Shown here: positions 8,277 to 18,050 of the stretch, piece after piece
Layout of the letters: each line of letters starts with the position of its first letter
Position numbering within the stretch: the stretch's first letter is position 1
Assembly (NCBI GenBank): GCA_965199745.1
Contig: CBDATB010000010.1
Location: forward strand, 124,001 to 188,000
From: CBDATB01 sp965199745
GTDB taxonomy: Bacteria > Bacteroidota > Bacteroidia > Cytophagales > Flammeovirgaceae
Length of the DNA stretch: 64,000 nucleotides
Direction: 5' to 3'
The notes under the pieces: generated by a model
Database searches by the model: none
The model's input: only the letters and a program-made list of their open reading frames with translations
Told to the model about the DNA's origin: nothing
Program-made: the position numbers and the translations under genes

Positions 8277-10501
8277 ACCAACTTTATAAAAATTTTGAAT
8301 TTAGTGCTTTAGATGACCCTGACTTTGAAGAAAGCAGTGTCAGAGAAGAAATAATCTCTCCAATGATCAAGTATCTGGGCTACAAATCATTTGGAAAAAA
8401 CAAAATACTTCGTGAAAAAGGTATTACTCATCCTTTCGTACAAACAGGCTCTAAGAAAAGAGAAATAACCAACTTTCCTGACTATTTGCTACAAGTTAAT
8501 GCTGAATACAAATGGGTGCTTGACGCTAAGAAACCCAACGAAGATATTAAAATAGGAAAACATAAAGAACAGGCTTTTTTCTATGCAATTCACCCTGAAA
8601 TTAGAGTAAATCTTTATGCCCTTTGTAACGGATATGAATTCATCCTATTTCATATTTCAAAAGAAGCCCCCATTCTCTATTTTCAAGTATCAGAGTTTGA
8701 GCAATACAAATCTGATTTAAAGAAACACCTAGCTTCTGATTCTTTCATACAAGATGTAATTCTGAAAAAAAGCAGTAAAGAATCAGACCTAATAGTTGAT
8801 TTTGATTACAATAAACTACAAATACCAGAGGAAATAAGAAAAGTTAAAAAACATGGTGCAAAAAGACACTTCGGTCCCCACGGTTATTTCACAAGGCAGT
8901 CTTGGGACGTCGTTCAACATTACATAAAAAATTTTACCAAAAAAGGCGATTTGGTTTTAGATCCATTTGGAGGAAAAGGTACTACACTTATTGAATCCTT
9001 AATGGTTCAACGGAAAGCAATTCATATTGACCTAAACCCTCTCTCTGTTTTCATAACCAAGTCTCTCGTTACACCTATTAATTTAACTGAACTACAAACC
9101 GAATTTGAAAAGATAAAAAAGAAGTTTCGAGATAATCAACCTGAAACAGAAGAGAAGATTGAAGAAACTCTAAGTAAATATCCTTATCCAAGTGGTATTT
9201 CCCTTACAAAAGACGCTGACGTTGACTCTATTGAAGAGCTTTTTACTCTAAAACAATTGGCTCAACTCGCACTTCTAAAGTCTTTGATACTAAAAGTCAG
9301 AAACGAAGCGATTAAAAACTCTCTATTGGTTTCATTCTCAAGTACCATCACTAAAATCAATAAAACTTATCATAATTCTAAGTCGAATACTGGTGATAGT
9401 GCTGCTTTTAGATATTATAGATATAGAATAGCAAAAGAGACAGCTGAGTTAGACCTACTTGAAACTTTTGAAACCAAATACAAGAAGATGGTTGCTGCAA
9501 AACGAGAAATGTCCGTTTCTGTAAATTCTTCAACAATAAAAAATGCCCAAGTACTAAAAGGAGATGCCACTAATTTGAGTTCAATTGAATCCGAGTCAGT
9601 GGATTATATTTATACAGACCCTCCTTATGGCAGCAAAATTGCCTATTTGGATTTATCCACGATGTGGAATGGATGGCTAGATTTTGAAATAACTGAAGAT
9701 GATTATCAGAAAGAGGCAATTGAAGGTGGCTCGAGAAATAAATCATTTGACGAATATGGAGAGCTTCTTACTAAAAGTATACATGAACTCTACCGAGTTT
9801 TAAAATACAATCGCTGGATGAGCTTCGTATTTGCTCATAAAGACCCAAAATACTGGCATCTGATTGTAGAGGAAGCTGAAAAGGCTGGTTTTGAATATGC
9901 CGGGGCAGTAAAACAGTCTAACGGGCAATCCAGCTTTAAAAAACGTCAAAACCCCTTTTCTGTTTTGTCAGGTCAGTTAATTATCAATTTCAAAAAGGTA
10001 AAAACTCCTCAAGCTATCCAAAAAACAAAACTCGGTGCAGAAATCTATGAAATCATTATTGAAACCATAGAATCGGTTATTGCAGAGAACGACGGAGCTT
10101 CATTAGAGCAAATAAATGATAGGTTAATTATGACGGGTCTCGAACTTGGGTTCTTAGATATTCTCAGTAAAGAATACAAGAATCTTTCGCCGATTCTGAA
10201 TGACAATTTCGATTATCATCCCGACACAGAAACTTTTCAGATAGTAGAAAACAAAGGGTTTAAAACGAATATTCCACTCAATTTAAGGATTAGATACTTT
10301 TTGCTTTCCCACCTCAAAAGGAAGGAGAACGAAAAGATTAACCCAACAACCGATGAGATTATTTTAGACATTATGCCATTGCTGAAAAACGGGATAACTC
10401 CAGAGAATCAAACAATCTTAAAAGTTCTTGAAAGAGTTGCAAGCCGCATAGGAGGCAACAAGTGGAAAATAAAGAGAGATGTCCAAACGCTGTTTGAGTG
10501 A
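8273..10501 (+). CDS. Single-chain restriction-nuclease-like / DNA methyltransferase protein
   Basis: 742 residues in three parts. Residues 20-165 resemble the N-terminal nuclease module of type I restriction R subunits: REEIISPMIKYLGY, then FPDYLL (D70) and WVLDAKKP (D84, K86), which fits a PD-(D/E)xK site, then QAFFYA. Residues 195-570 are a class I SAM-dependent DNA methyltransferase, with motif I DPFGGKGTT at 230-238 and catalytic motif IV DPPYGS at 449-454, separated by a roughly 190-residue helical insert. Residues 580-742 look like helical or winged-helix repeats. The motif order fits an N6-adenine or N4-cytosine methylase. No separate restriction or specificity gene is adjacent, so it may be a self-contained modification-restriction enzyme (type IIG-like) or an orphan methylase. 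Domain assignments are by motif reading only. Confidence 0.78.
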   Translation: MNQLYKNFEFSALDDPDFEESSVREEIISPMIKYLGYKSFGKNKILREKGITHPFVQTGSKKREITNFPDYLLQVNAEYKWVLDAKKPNEDIKIGKHKEQAFFYAIHPEIRVNLYALCNGYEFILFHISKEAPILYFQVSEFEQYKSDLKKHLASDSFIQDVILKKSSKESDLIVDFDYNKLQIPEEIRKVKKHGAKRHFGPHGYFTRQSWDVVQHYIKNFTKKGDLVLDPFGGKGTTLIESLMVQRKAIHIDLNPLSVFITKSLVTPINLTELQTEFEKIKKKFRDNQPETEEKIEETLSKYPYPSGISLTKDADVDSIEELFTLKQLAQLALLKSLILKVRNEAIKNSLLVSFSSTITKINKTYHNSKSNTGDSAAFRYYRYRIAKETAELDLLETFETKYKKMVAAKREMSVSVNSSTIKNAQVLKGDATNLSSIESESVDYIYTDPPYGSKIAYLDLSTMWNGWLDFEITEDDYQKEAIEGGSRNKSFDEYGELLTKSIHELYRVLKYNRWMSFVFAHKDPKYWHLIVEEAEKAGFEYAGAVKQSNGQSSFKKRQNPFSVLSGQLIINFKKVKTPQAIQKTKLGAEIYEIIIETIESVIAENDGASLEQINDRLIMTGLELGFLDILSKEYKNLSPILNDNFDYHPDTETFQIVENKGFKTNIPLNLRIRYFLLSHLKRKENEKINPTTDEIILDIMPLLKNGITPENQTILKVLERVASRIGGNKWKIKRDVQTLFE

Positions 10502-10618
10502 AAAATGAAAGCTACAGCCGAAAAAAATGAAAAAATTGCTAACATCATATTCGCATCCGTTTATCCACTTTACCAGATGGATAGATTGGAGAAAAACAGT
10601 AGAACAAAAAAAGTAGTG

Positions 10619-12730
10619 TTAATAAAATTTATACAATTCATTTTCCACCCCAGCCAGATTTTCAATAGCTTTATAAACTTTAAAAGAGGTACTAGATTTT
10701 TCCCTGTTCTCTATTTGGTTTTTATATAATGTATATTCTGCCACTTCCAGTGCTTCATCTAATTGTTGCATTTCTACAATAATAACTCCGTTATCTTCGT
10801 CGTAGAGTGGTTTGGAAGTAGTATTGGAAGGTACTGTGAAAATTTTTCCCATTAATTCAGGGGAAAAACCAATTTCTTGGATATAAAAACCAGCAAATGT
10901 TAAGTCGGTTGAAGAGCCGGTTTTAGCCCCTTGCCCGTAAGCATCAGCAATTTCACTCACCTTGCCTGCTTTAATACTGTCTAGTTTTGCTAGTATTTTA
11001 TCTCTTTTTAATTGCTTGTTCACTTTTCTTCTTATTTCTTGTTCGACCTCTTCAAAATCACTAGTTCCTTTTTCTTTCTTACTGATTAGCGTAGCGATAA
11101 CAAACTGATCGTCGAGTTCAAAAATGCGGGATACGGTGCCTTGGTCGGCATCAGTGCAAGCCCAGATCAGTATTTGCCTCACCCCTGCACTAGTAATATT
11201 ATTAATATTTTTTGCTTCTGGAGATACGTCTAAGGCTTGTAAGCGAATAAGTGTGGAGTCTTTTTTAACCGCCGCCTTAAAATCCTCATAATTTTCAAGC
11301 CCTCTGGCAAATCGTCCTGCTCTTTTATAAGCAGCGTCAACAGTTTGATCACTGGGTTGAATTTCTTTTTTGATGCTCGCTACCAAATAGTTAGTTTTAT
11401 TCTTTATTTCAGTAACTTTTATGATATGATAGCCGAATTGTGTCTGTACTAAATTAGGTAGAAGTCCTAGTTTGGTGCATTTCATAACAGCATCGTTGAA
11501 GGGTGTTACCATTGCCCCTTCTCTAAACCATCCCAGATCACCTCCTTTATTTTTTGTTCCATCTGTGCCATGCTTGGCAGCCATTTTGGCAAAATCAGCA
11601 CCATTCTTTATTTGTTTTAGTATCTTTTGTGCTTGTATTTTCACTTTTGCTTTCTCTTGTTCGGTTTTGTTTTTGGCATCGAACAAAATATGGCTAGCTC
11701 TTGCAGAGTAAAGTGTATCTTCTTGGTCGGCAACTAATTTATATATTGTATAAGATTGACCTTCTCTTACGGGTTCGTATACCTTTCCAATTGAAATACC
11801 TTCAGAGAGTATGATGGGCGGAAGCCCTCCAGGATTGACTAGTTTAAAATTATCTAAATTATCCGAATTAGCATCTACGAAAGCAGAGTCGTTTTGCGAA
11901 CGTTCAAAAGGCGGGACTAATGATTTAATTTCTTCAATAATAGCTGCTTCGTCAGTATCTGTATATTGTATAGGGAATGAAACGTATTCGATAGAAACGC
12001 TTGCTTTTTGCTCATATTGTTTTTTGTGTGCTGAGTAATAATTTTTCAGTTGGCTCTGCGTAGCACTTACCTGTGCATCCGGAATACTACTATATGGAAT
12101 GTATACGTACTGAAAGCTAGCTTTTGTATTTTGTAGTGTATATTCTCTTTTGGCTTGTGCCTTTGTAGCGTAAATTGTATGATTGAGCATTCCTTCATAT
12201 TTTGACTTGAGCCTGTCAGGGCGAAGTCTGCGTTCAAAATTATAATAGGCAACCTGCTGCTCAAACGAATAGTTATCAATATTCTGCAAGAAGTTCTTAA
12301 TAAGAACTCTATCTATTTGCCCGTTTTCGGGGTTTTTGAAAGAGTTAACGATGCTAGGGTGAATATTATTTCCCTGAACCATGTCTACGACCTCGTCCTC
12401 AGAAACCTCTATTCCTAGGGCATCATATTGATTTTGGTAAGCAATTTTAGTAATCATTTGATTCCACGCCTGCTCTCTGAGCTGAGGCATTTCTGCCTCC
12501 GTAGGAGCTGTTTGCCTCATCAGACTATAATTGGCTTTGGCGGTTTCTAATTCTTTATTAAAATCTTCTAGTCTTACATCTTCTCCGGCAATTTCTCCGA
12601 CAATTCTTTTGGCTGGGTTAGCCGAGTTTGGTCTGAACAGATCGGCACCTAGCACAAACAGTCCCAGACATATTGCAATAACACCAATTGCCCATCCGGA
12701 TTTCTCACGTATTTTGGTAATAATAGCCAT
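10619..12730 (-). CDS. PpiD/SurA-like peptidylprolyl isomerase, membrane anchored
   Basis: A 703-residue protein with one N-terminal membrane anchor (GWAIGVIAICLGLFVLGADL, near residues 12-31) and a SurA_N-type chaperone region. A parvulin domain lies near residues 345-435 (ASHILFDAKNK, GGDLGWFREGAMV, VQTQFGYHIIKV). Such proteins assist folding of exported and outer-membrane proteins at the periplasmic face of the inner membrane. A good Bacteroidota promoter lies about 100 bp upstream (12826-12858). Length and layout match the PpiD type rather than soluble SurA. Confidence 0.9.
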   Translation of the reverse strand: MAIITKIREKSGWAIGVIAICLGLFVLGADLFRPNSANPAKRIVGEIAGEDVRLEDFNKELETAKANYSLMRQTAPTEAEMPQLREQAWNQMITKIAYQNQYDALGIEVSEDEVVDMVQGNNIHPSIVNSFKNPENGQIDRVLIKNFLQNIDNYSFEQQVAYYNFERRLRPDRLKSKYEGMLNHTIYATKAQAKREYTLQNTKASFQYVYIPYSSIPDAQVSATQSQLKNYYSAHKKQYEQKASVSIEYVSFPIQYTDTDEAAIIEEIKSLVPPFERSQNDSAFVDANSDNLDNFKLVNPGGLPPIILSEGISIGKVYEPVREGQSYTIYKLVADQEDTLYSARASHILFDAKNKTEQEKAKVKIQAQKILKQIKNGADFAKMAAKHGTDGTKNKGGDLGWFREGAMVTPFNDAVMKCTKLGLLPNLVQTQFGYHIIKVTEIKNKTNYLVASIKKEIQPSDQTVDAAYKRAGRFARGLENYEDFKAAVKKDSTLIRLQALDVSPEAKNINNITSAGVRQILIWACTDADQGTVSRIFELDDQFVIATLISKKEKGTSDFEEVEQEIRRKVNKQLKRDKILAKLDSIKAGKVSEIADAYGQGAKTGSSTDLTFAGFYIQEIGFSPELMGKIFTVPSNTTSKPLYDEDNGVIIVEMQQLDEALEVAEYTLYKNQIENREKSSTSFKVYKAIENLAGVENELYKFY

Positions 12731-12825
12731 GGTTTTCAGATATCACAGCACATCAATGGTTGATGTACCACACTTCTCGGGTATTTTTTATTTGATAGTT
12801 TGATTTTTTTTGACCTATGAAGGTG

Positions 12826-12858
12826 CAAAGCTAATGATTATTGAGAGAAAATTCCAAA
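12826..12858 (-). promoter_or_regulatory. Promoter of the PpiD-like gene
   Basis: Read on the minus strand: TTTG (12858-12855), a 21-nt spacer, then TAGCTTTG (12833-12826). This matches the Bacteroidota primary sigma consensus TTTG/TAnnTTTG. The -7 element lies about 96 nt before the start codon. Confidence 0.65.
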
Positions 12859-12881
12859 CTATCAGTTGTTGAGTCTATCAT

Positions 12882-15236
12882 TTACCTGATAATAGTTATT
12901 GTTCCTTTGAAAGATTTTCCCTGATCAAAAAAATTCAGTACATAATAATACAAACCTTCGGCAATATTCTTTCCATCTTTTGTACCATTCCACTCGCTCT
13001 CATAATTTACCTCATCGTAAACAATTTCGCCCCATCTATTGAAAACTTGTAGTCTAGTATTATTAAAAAATTCTATATTTTCAATACTAAAGTAATCATT
13101 GACATTATCTCCATTTGGTGTAAAAACATTGGGAATAACTACTATTTCTGTTTCAAAATCAATAGTTATTTCTACATCTCTACTCGCTTGGCAACCATTC
13201 TCATTAACAGCCAAGACAGTGTAGACTATATTATTCAAAGGCGAAGCTATCGGGTTGGCAATATTAGAGTTACTCAGGTAGGTTTCAGGAGTCCATTGAT
13301 ACGATACGCCACCGGATGCAGAAAGCTGTACACTATCTGTGATTATCAGAGTATGTGTAGTAGGCGTAACTGATAAATTGGTAAAAGGGCAACTATTGCA
13401 AGATCGAGACAAAGAAATAGTGTCATAATCACTACACGTACCTTTGCTTACACGCACCCAATAAGTACCTACATCGCTTACTGTAATGGTGGATGTTGTC
13501 TCTCCAGTAGACCATAAATATTCATCGGCATTTGCAACTCCTGTACTCAGCTCACGGGTAGAATTCCAGCACAAAATAGTATCTTGTCCTAAGTCAACCA
13601 CAGCACTAGTGTTTATACTAACAGTTACTGTGTCATATTCGGCACAAAAACCTCTAGCTGACCGCAATACATACTCGGTTGTCTGTGTGGGAAACGCCTC
13701 TGGATTGGGACAGTCGCTGCAGCTTAACCCCAAGGTAGGAGACCAACTGTAGGTTGTGGGGTCACTTGATGGAGCTAATTCTGTAGCAAGCAATAACACG
13801 GTATCTCCCGGACAAATTGTTAAAGCGTCTTCTTGTAACTGGGTAATATTTGTAGGTAACACAGTTATGCTTTTAGAACGGGTATACTGACAGTCGCCTA
13901 CCGTTACGGTAACGGTGTAAGTTGTATTGACAGTGGGGGTTACTTGAGGGTTCGGGCAATCCGTGCAACTAATTTGGAAATCGGGTTCCCAGCGGTAGCT
14001 ATCTCCTCTTCCAATACGTAGCTCGGTAGGAACACCGCAGAAAAAATCTCTATCACTTTCTATTTCAGAGGTGTAGTTTTGAAGAATTGGAATATTAATG
14101 CTACCGGAAGAAGAAACTCCACTACAAACAATCGGATTACCGCTTGCATCAAAAGTTCCTGCAAAAAGAGAAATGATTATTTCCTCTCCTTCGTCGTCAA
14201 CGTTATCTGCGAAAGCTTCCAAAGGAAACCGTTTTTCTCGTTCCTGAGGCGCAAAGGATACGCCTGAAGGTAAGGCGGCAGTGTAGTCTGTGCCGCGCGT
14301 AGCTGTCCCATCATAAACCAAGCCTACTTGCGCTTGATTTGCAAAATTTGATGTCCTTCTCACAATCAGTTCACCCTTTACACAGCCTTCAACCAAACTA
14401 TCAATGTTTGAATTAACAATAGCAAAATCTACTTCAAAATTGCTACTACTTACCGATTCTATAAACACTCCCGAGTCGAGACGACGGTCAGAACCATCAG
14501 CAATTTTGAGCTTCAAATGATACGTCTGACAGGGAGATACTGCTGCTCTAGCGGTCAAGTTCACCGTATACCCATCATACTGAGTAACTGTTCCTCCTGT
14601 ATTATCAACAAAAAATTGGGAGTAATTCAAACTGCACTGACCTCCCAAGGTTCCGAAAGAACCTCTCGATCCCCCGTTGACTGTGTTGATAGCCACAGGA
14701 GTGTTGGTGGTACCGGGTATAACAGCTATGTTTCGATCTGCACTTATATTATCTCCTGCCCTTCTAATAAAAAAAGCGAAAATATCATTAAATTCAGAAC
14801 ATGTATATTCGTTATATTCTTCAGAAGCGAAAGAATAATCAAAACGAAGCTCTGTGCCTGTCGGCACAACATCAAACTCGATAACACATGCATCAAAAGT
14901 ATTGCGGCCAGACAATTGCTGTAACTGACTATCTCCGGGGCGGAGTAACCTTGTTCCTGAATCGTCCTGGTTGTTGACACCTACCGCATCAATTACTCGT
15001 CCCGTAGCCATAATGACGCCACGCTCAACACCCAATGCGGCAGACGATGAGGTAAAGCTTCCGTAAGCGGATGGATGGCAGTTGACTTCAATATTACTAA
15101 TACTTACGCCTGTTCCCACTAAATTTTGGAGTATGTCTTCTAAAGAAGCATTTGGATTGACTTGTAGTTGCTGCGAGTAGCTATGAAACGGTAAACACAA
15201 GCAAATAAGAAGGTATTTAAAATATCTGATGTACAT
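12882..15236 (-). CDS. Choice-of-anchor L protein with type B T9SS sorting domain
   Basis: Start taken at ATG 15236 (MYIRYFKYLLICLCLPFHSYSQ), because it opens a clean Sec signal peptide; an upstream ATG at 15278 adds 14 residues. The N-terminal 250 residues form a choice-of-anchor L domain (ERGVIMATG, FDYSFASEEYNEYTC, DIFAFFI). A Calx-beta-like region follows, then three PKD-like repeats marked by SCTDCPNP/SCSDCPNP. The C-terminus (VIPNVFTPNGDNVNDYFSIE, VFNRWGEIVYD, AEGLYYYVL) is the CHU_C/gliding-type type B CTD, which directs outer-membrane export by the type IX system. The protein is probably a cell-surface or released adhesin. It is consistent with gldJ in the same window. Confidence 0.88.
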   Translation of the reverse strand: MYIRYFKYLLICLCLPFHSYSQQLQVNPNASLEDILQNLVGTGVSISNIEVNCHPSAYGSFTSSSAALGVERGVIMATGRVIDAVGVNNQDDSGTRLLRPGDSQLQQLSGRNTFDACVIEFDVVPTGTELRFDYSFASEEYNEYTCSEFNDIFAFFIRRAGDNISADRNIAVIPGTTNTPVAINTVNGGSRGSFGTLGGQCSLNYSQFFVDNTGGTVTQYDGYTVNLTARAAVSPCQTYHLKLKIADGSDRRLDSGVFIESVSSSNFEVDFAIVNSNIDSLVEGCVKGELIVRRTSNFANQAQVGLVYDGTATRGTDYTAALPSGVSFAPQEREKRFPLEAFADNVDDEGEEIIISLFAGTFDASGNPIVCSGVSSSGSINIPILQNYTSEIESDRDFFCGVPTELRIGRGDSYRWEPDFQISCTDCPNPQVTPTVNTTYTVTVTVGDCQYTRSKSITVLPTNITQLQEDALTICPGDTVLLLATELAPSSDPTTYSWSPTLGLSCSDCPNPEAFPTQTTEYVLRSARGFCAEYDTVTVSINTSAVVDLGQDTILCWNSTRELSTGVANADEYLWSTGETTSTITVSDVGTYWVRVSKGTCSDYDTISLSRSCNSCPFTNLSVTPTTHTLIITDSVQLSASGGVSYQWTPETYLSNSNIANPIASPLNNIVYTVLAVNENGCQASRDVEITIDFETEIVVIPNVFTPNGDNVNDYFSIENIEFFNNTRLQVFNRWGEIVYDEVNYESEWNGTKDGKNIAEGLYYYVLNFFDQGKSFKGTITIIR

Positions 15237-15341
15237 GACTTCCTTCAGTTTATATAGTAAATAATTATGCTCAAGCACAAAATTATAAACAGACAGAGGA
15301 CTACAGAGGTTGCATGCAAAAGTTAGAAAAACTACTTTTCA

Positions 15342-15473
15342 TTAACTTAAAGGCATATTAAGGTCTAAGTAATGAAAAGCATCCTCATCGAAATAATCAT
15401 AATAGTTTGCATAGCCTTCTAAGCTAAAACATTCATAGATTTCAAGCTGTTTTTCAGCATAAATAATACGCAA
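15342..15473 (-). CDS. Small acidic ORF or gene remnant
   Basis: Downstream of the EF-hand gene on the same strand, a 43-codon frame opens with TTG (15473) directly after a stop. It encodes LRIIYAEKQLEIYECF, then a Tyr/Asp-rich stretch (YANYYDYFDEDAFHYLDL), ending LNMPLS. The amino-acid composition looks protein-like and the alternative frames do not. No start with ATG and no known domain is seen, so it may be the tail of a decayed gene. Confidence 0.3.
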   Translation of the reverse strand: MRIIYAEKQLEIYECFSLEGYANYYDYFDEDAFHYLDLNMPLS

Positions 15474-15509
15474 TCACGATTTTTTAAAAGCTGCACGAAC
15501 TATTAAGGC

Positions 15510-16064
15510 TTATATAGTGCCAAATAAATAATTGCCCGGTTCTTTAGCATCTTCACTATAAAAAAACTGATGTACTACGGTATCAAATTCCTCTTGTGTG
15601 ATAACTTGATTGCCATCTACATCAGTTTTTGTAAATAAGTCCTCAATTTCTTTATCGCCTAGATCGGAGCGAATCATGTGCATAAACTCCGTATATTCTT
15701 TAAGAGAAATAACACCATCTGCGTTAGTATCATATATTTTAAAAAGCAAATACGGCACGTGAGTAAGTATTTTATAGTACCCATCATCCATATGATTGAT
15801 AATATAATCAAAACCTGTAAAAAATTCTTCTAATGTTAGATGATTATCCTTATCGGTATCGCCATACTTTACCATGGTATCCCAAAATAACATCCATTTG
15901 CTATACAAGGACTGATACTCTTTAGAGTTAAGTGTCCATCCTAGTTTGATTGCAAATCTATTAACAATTTGCACATAAGTACCGCGATCAACATAACCTC
16001 GATTTTCTTCATCATCTACCTTGAATAATTTGGTTAGTTTTTTCTTTTGTAAATGTGTTAACAT
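15510..16064 (-). CDS. EF-hand calcium-binding protein
   Basis: 184 residues, no signal peptide. Three well-formed EF-hand loops are visible: DTDKDNHLTLEE (69-80), DTNADGVISLKE (112-123) and DVDGNQVITQEE (148-159). A fourth, degenerate loop begins near residue 17 (DDEENRGYVDRG). The four-hand arrangement in a small cytosolic protein resembles bacterial calerythrin or sarcoplasmic calcium-binding proteins, suggesting a calcium buffer or sensor. A TACTTTTG -7-like element is present on the minus strand at 16117-16124. No partner gene points to a specific role. Confidence 0.87.
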   Translation of the reverse strand: MLTHLQKKKLTKLFKVDDEENRGYVDRGTYVQIVNRFAIKLGWTLNSKEYQSLYSKWMLFWDTMVKYGDTDKDNHLTLEEFFTGFDYIINHMDDGYYKILTHVPYLLFKIYDTNADGVISLKEYTEFMHMIRSDLGDKEIEDLFTKTDVDGNQVITQEEFDTVVHQFFYSEDAKEPGNYLFGTI

Positions 16065-16143
16065 TTCAATAGGTTTTTAATTGGTAAAAGAATAATATAG
16101 CAAGTAGCTAAACAAGCAAAAGTACAAGCATTTTACTTGTTTT

Positions 16144-16839
16144 TTAAAAAAACAGCTTATAGCTCAACATAGTAGCAAAATATTGATTTGCAGGACTTCT
16201 TATAATACCGAAGGAAAAAATATCCCAGAATAAATCAAGACTTATTTGTGATTTTTTCCATATCATTATTTTTTTATCAAATTGGACACCATAAGAAAAT
16301 ATAAAAGTTGGGCTTGTCATAATTACAAAATTTTCTGAAAAGTTTCTACCGTCTGTCGTAATGGTTATGCTTCTATTCTCGTAATTCAACTTTTTTCTTT
16401 CATTTAAGATATAAGATGCCTGAATGCCAAGGCCAAAAAAGGTATTGAGATCTTTGATGGTCTTGAAATATCTCGAATAACGATATGTTAAGCTGAAAAA
16501 ATTGAATCGATTGTATGAAGTTCTACTTGAAGTACCCAATGCGGAGCTAGGGTCTACAATATTCTTGATAGCATTGCTACTAGAGCGGTAGTCAATAGTG
16601 ATCTGAGAAAAATCCCTGCGTCTTTTGGAAAGTATATTAACACCGGTAGCCAGAGTATAAGCATAACCAGGTGAAGTGGAAAAAGTCTTATTGCTGGTGT
16701 TGGATAGGGCTTCTCTATGCATAAAAGACAAACCTTGAGAAACTGAAATAAACAAATTAGTCCGCCGCTCTTTCGGGGTTTCCTGTTGTGCGAAAATATG
16801 GGTTGGAAGCAATAAAAATAAAGCCAAGATATATTTCAT
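16144..16839 (-). CDS. Predicted outer-membrane beta-barrel protein
   Basis: ATG 16839 (MKYILALFLLLPTHIFAQ) gives a typical signal peptide and avoids overlap with the upstream gene; an earlier ATG at 16869 adds ten polar residues. The mature part, about 213 residues, consists of alternating amphipathic strands rich in aromatic residues and ends in phenylalanine (MLSYKLFF), as outer-membrane barrels do. No specific family is recognised. It follows a lipoprotein gene closely on the same strand and may be co-transcribed with it. Confidence 0.65.
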   Translation of the reverse strand: MKYILALFLLLPTHIFAQQETPKERRTNLFISVSQGLSFMHREALSNTSNKTFSTSPGYAYTLATGVNILSKRRRDFSQITIDYRSSSNAIKNIVDPSSALGTSSRTSYNRFNFFSLTYRYSRYFKTIKDLNTFFGLGIQASYILNERKKLNYENRSITITTDGRNFSENFVIMTSPTFIFSYGVQFDKKIMIWKKSQISLDLFWDIFSFGIIRSPANQYFATMLSYKLFF

Positions 16840-16858
16840 GGGATATTTAGTCGAGTGG

Positions 16859-17644
16859 TTATTGTTCAACTGGTTTAATGTTGCCGAAGAGCTCTCTTAT
16901 TAACTGATATCCCACAGGATCTCTAGTTTTCATTTCAGCCTGTGAGGAGGGCTTGTATGCTCCGAAAAAAGTACCGCCTTGTCCTTGCCATAAGCCTAAA
17001 TAACAGTCCATTAGGGCAGCGAGATATTCATCATCAAAATCTGCGCTAGGAAGACCTCGATCTTCCCAAGGTATCCATAGACCTTTCCGTTTAGCATCAT
17101 CGTTTGCCTTTTGCAGTTTATCTTGGTATTCAAATAGGCTTGGTGCTATGCCGTAGTTATGAACTAAATGTAAGATCTCTTCGTAAGAGGCATCCCGATT
17201 TCCAGATCCCAAACTCTCTGTGGCATACAAACTTTGTAGGCTATAACCTGAAGACAACAATCTATCTCTATTTGCTTGAGATTGTTCTTCGGTATCAAAA
17301 AAAATCATTGCACATCTTCTATTAGCCATCGAGTTGGCTATTGCTTCTTTGTGTACTTTTTTGTATACTTCTCCTTCAGAATTAAAATACAGCTCTAAAA
17401 TATTACGAGCGTATACCATTTGGTCATCGGAGACACCTGAAGTTCCGAAGATAGAAATCCTGCCGCCGTTGGGAGCAGTGGTGTAAACATATTTTGAGAA
17501 AATTTTTCCAATTTCACCTCTGACATTATGGGTTCCTATGTCAATCACTCCATCGCTTGATAATTTGTCTAAGTCTATATGGATTTGTTGATTTTGGCAA
17601 GTAGTTAAGGTAAGCACTAGAAATGTGAAGAATAATTGTCTCAT
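16859..17644 (-). CDS. Lipoprotein of unknown function
   Basis: 261 residues with a lipoprotein signal (MRQLFFTFLVLTLTTC, cysteine 16). The region SYEEILHLVHNYGI recalls the helix of zinc peptidases but lacks an HExxH site, so a catalytic role is not supported. DDEYLAALMDCYLGLW further on is also conserved-looking. I do not recognise the family. It is probably attached to the periplasmic or surface side of a membrane and possibly paired with the barrel protein that follows. Confidence 0.7.
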   Translation of the reverse strand: MRQLFFTFLVLTLTTCQNQQIHIDLDKLSSDGVIDIGTHNVRGEIGKIFSKYVYTTAPNGGRISIFGTSGVSDDQMVYARNILELYFNSEGEVYKKVHKEAIANSMANRRCAMIFFDTEEQSQANRDRLLSSGYSLQSLYATESLGSGNRDASYEEILHLVHNYGIAPSLFEYQDKLQKANDDAKRKGLWIPWEDRGLPSADFDDEYLAALMDCYLGLWQGQGGTFFGAYKPSSQAEMKTRDPVGYQLIRELFGNIKPVEQ

Positions 17645-17680
17645 TATATACAGTATATTTGGAAGATGATATTTTTACTG

Positions 17681-18040
17681 TTACTGTAAGGAAGTAATAC
17701 ATTTTTCCGTGCTAACGTAAAAACCACCAGTTTTGTTGCGCCAAGAAGCATGTTTAGAAAGAATTATTTGGGCTAAAAAGGCATCTCTATCGCCTTGATT
17801 CTATCAGTTTTTTCACTAATAGCACTGCTGTTCCTGAAAAAATTGCCTTCATAAAATCTAAAAAACTATCCTCACATACTCTTAGTAAACCACTCAGGCA
17901 CTAAGTTCTTATGTGGTACTCCGCCGTTTGCTATAGATTGTAGCAAATGCTTCGTAAGACGAACTCAAATTAGACGAGTCAATACAGCACAAAAAGCCAT
18001 GATTTTTCTTATAACTGTCAAAGTCAACGAAGAATAAGTA
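17681..18040 (-). pseudogene. Degraded gene remnant downstream of tuf
   Basis: Three protein-like segments occur in order on the minus strand but in different frames and separated by stops. From high to low coordinates: DFDSYKKNHGFLCCIDSSNL..YEAFATIYS, then NGGVPHKNLVPEWFTKSM and DSFLDFMKAIFSGTAVLLV, then DAFLAQIILSKHASWRNKTG with GFYVSTEKCITSLQ and a stop at 17681. No start codon is left. This fills most of the otherwise empty 447 bp between the lipoprotein gene and tuf. The family is not recognised. Confidence 0.45.
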
Positions 18041-18050
18041 CTAACCCATC

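Noticed and set aside
10505..10729. 74-codon plus-strand ORF after the methyltransferase gene
   Set aside because: Its second half overlaps the end of the PpiD-like gene on the other strand, and its composition is a shadow of it.
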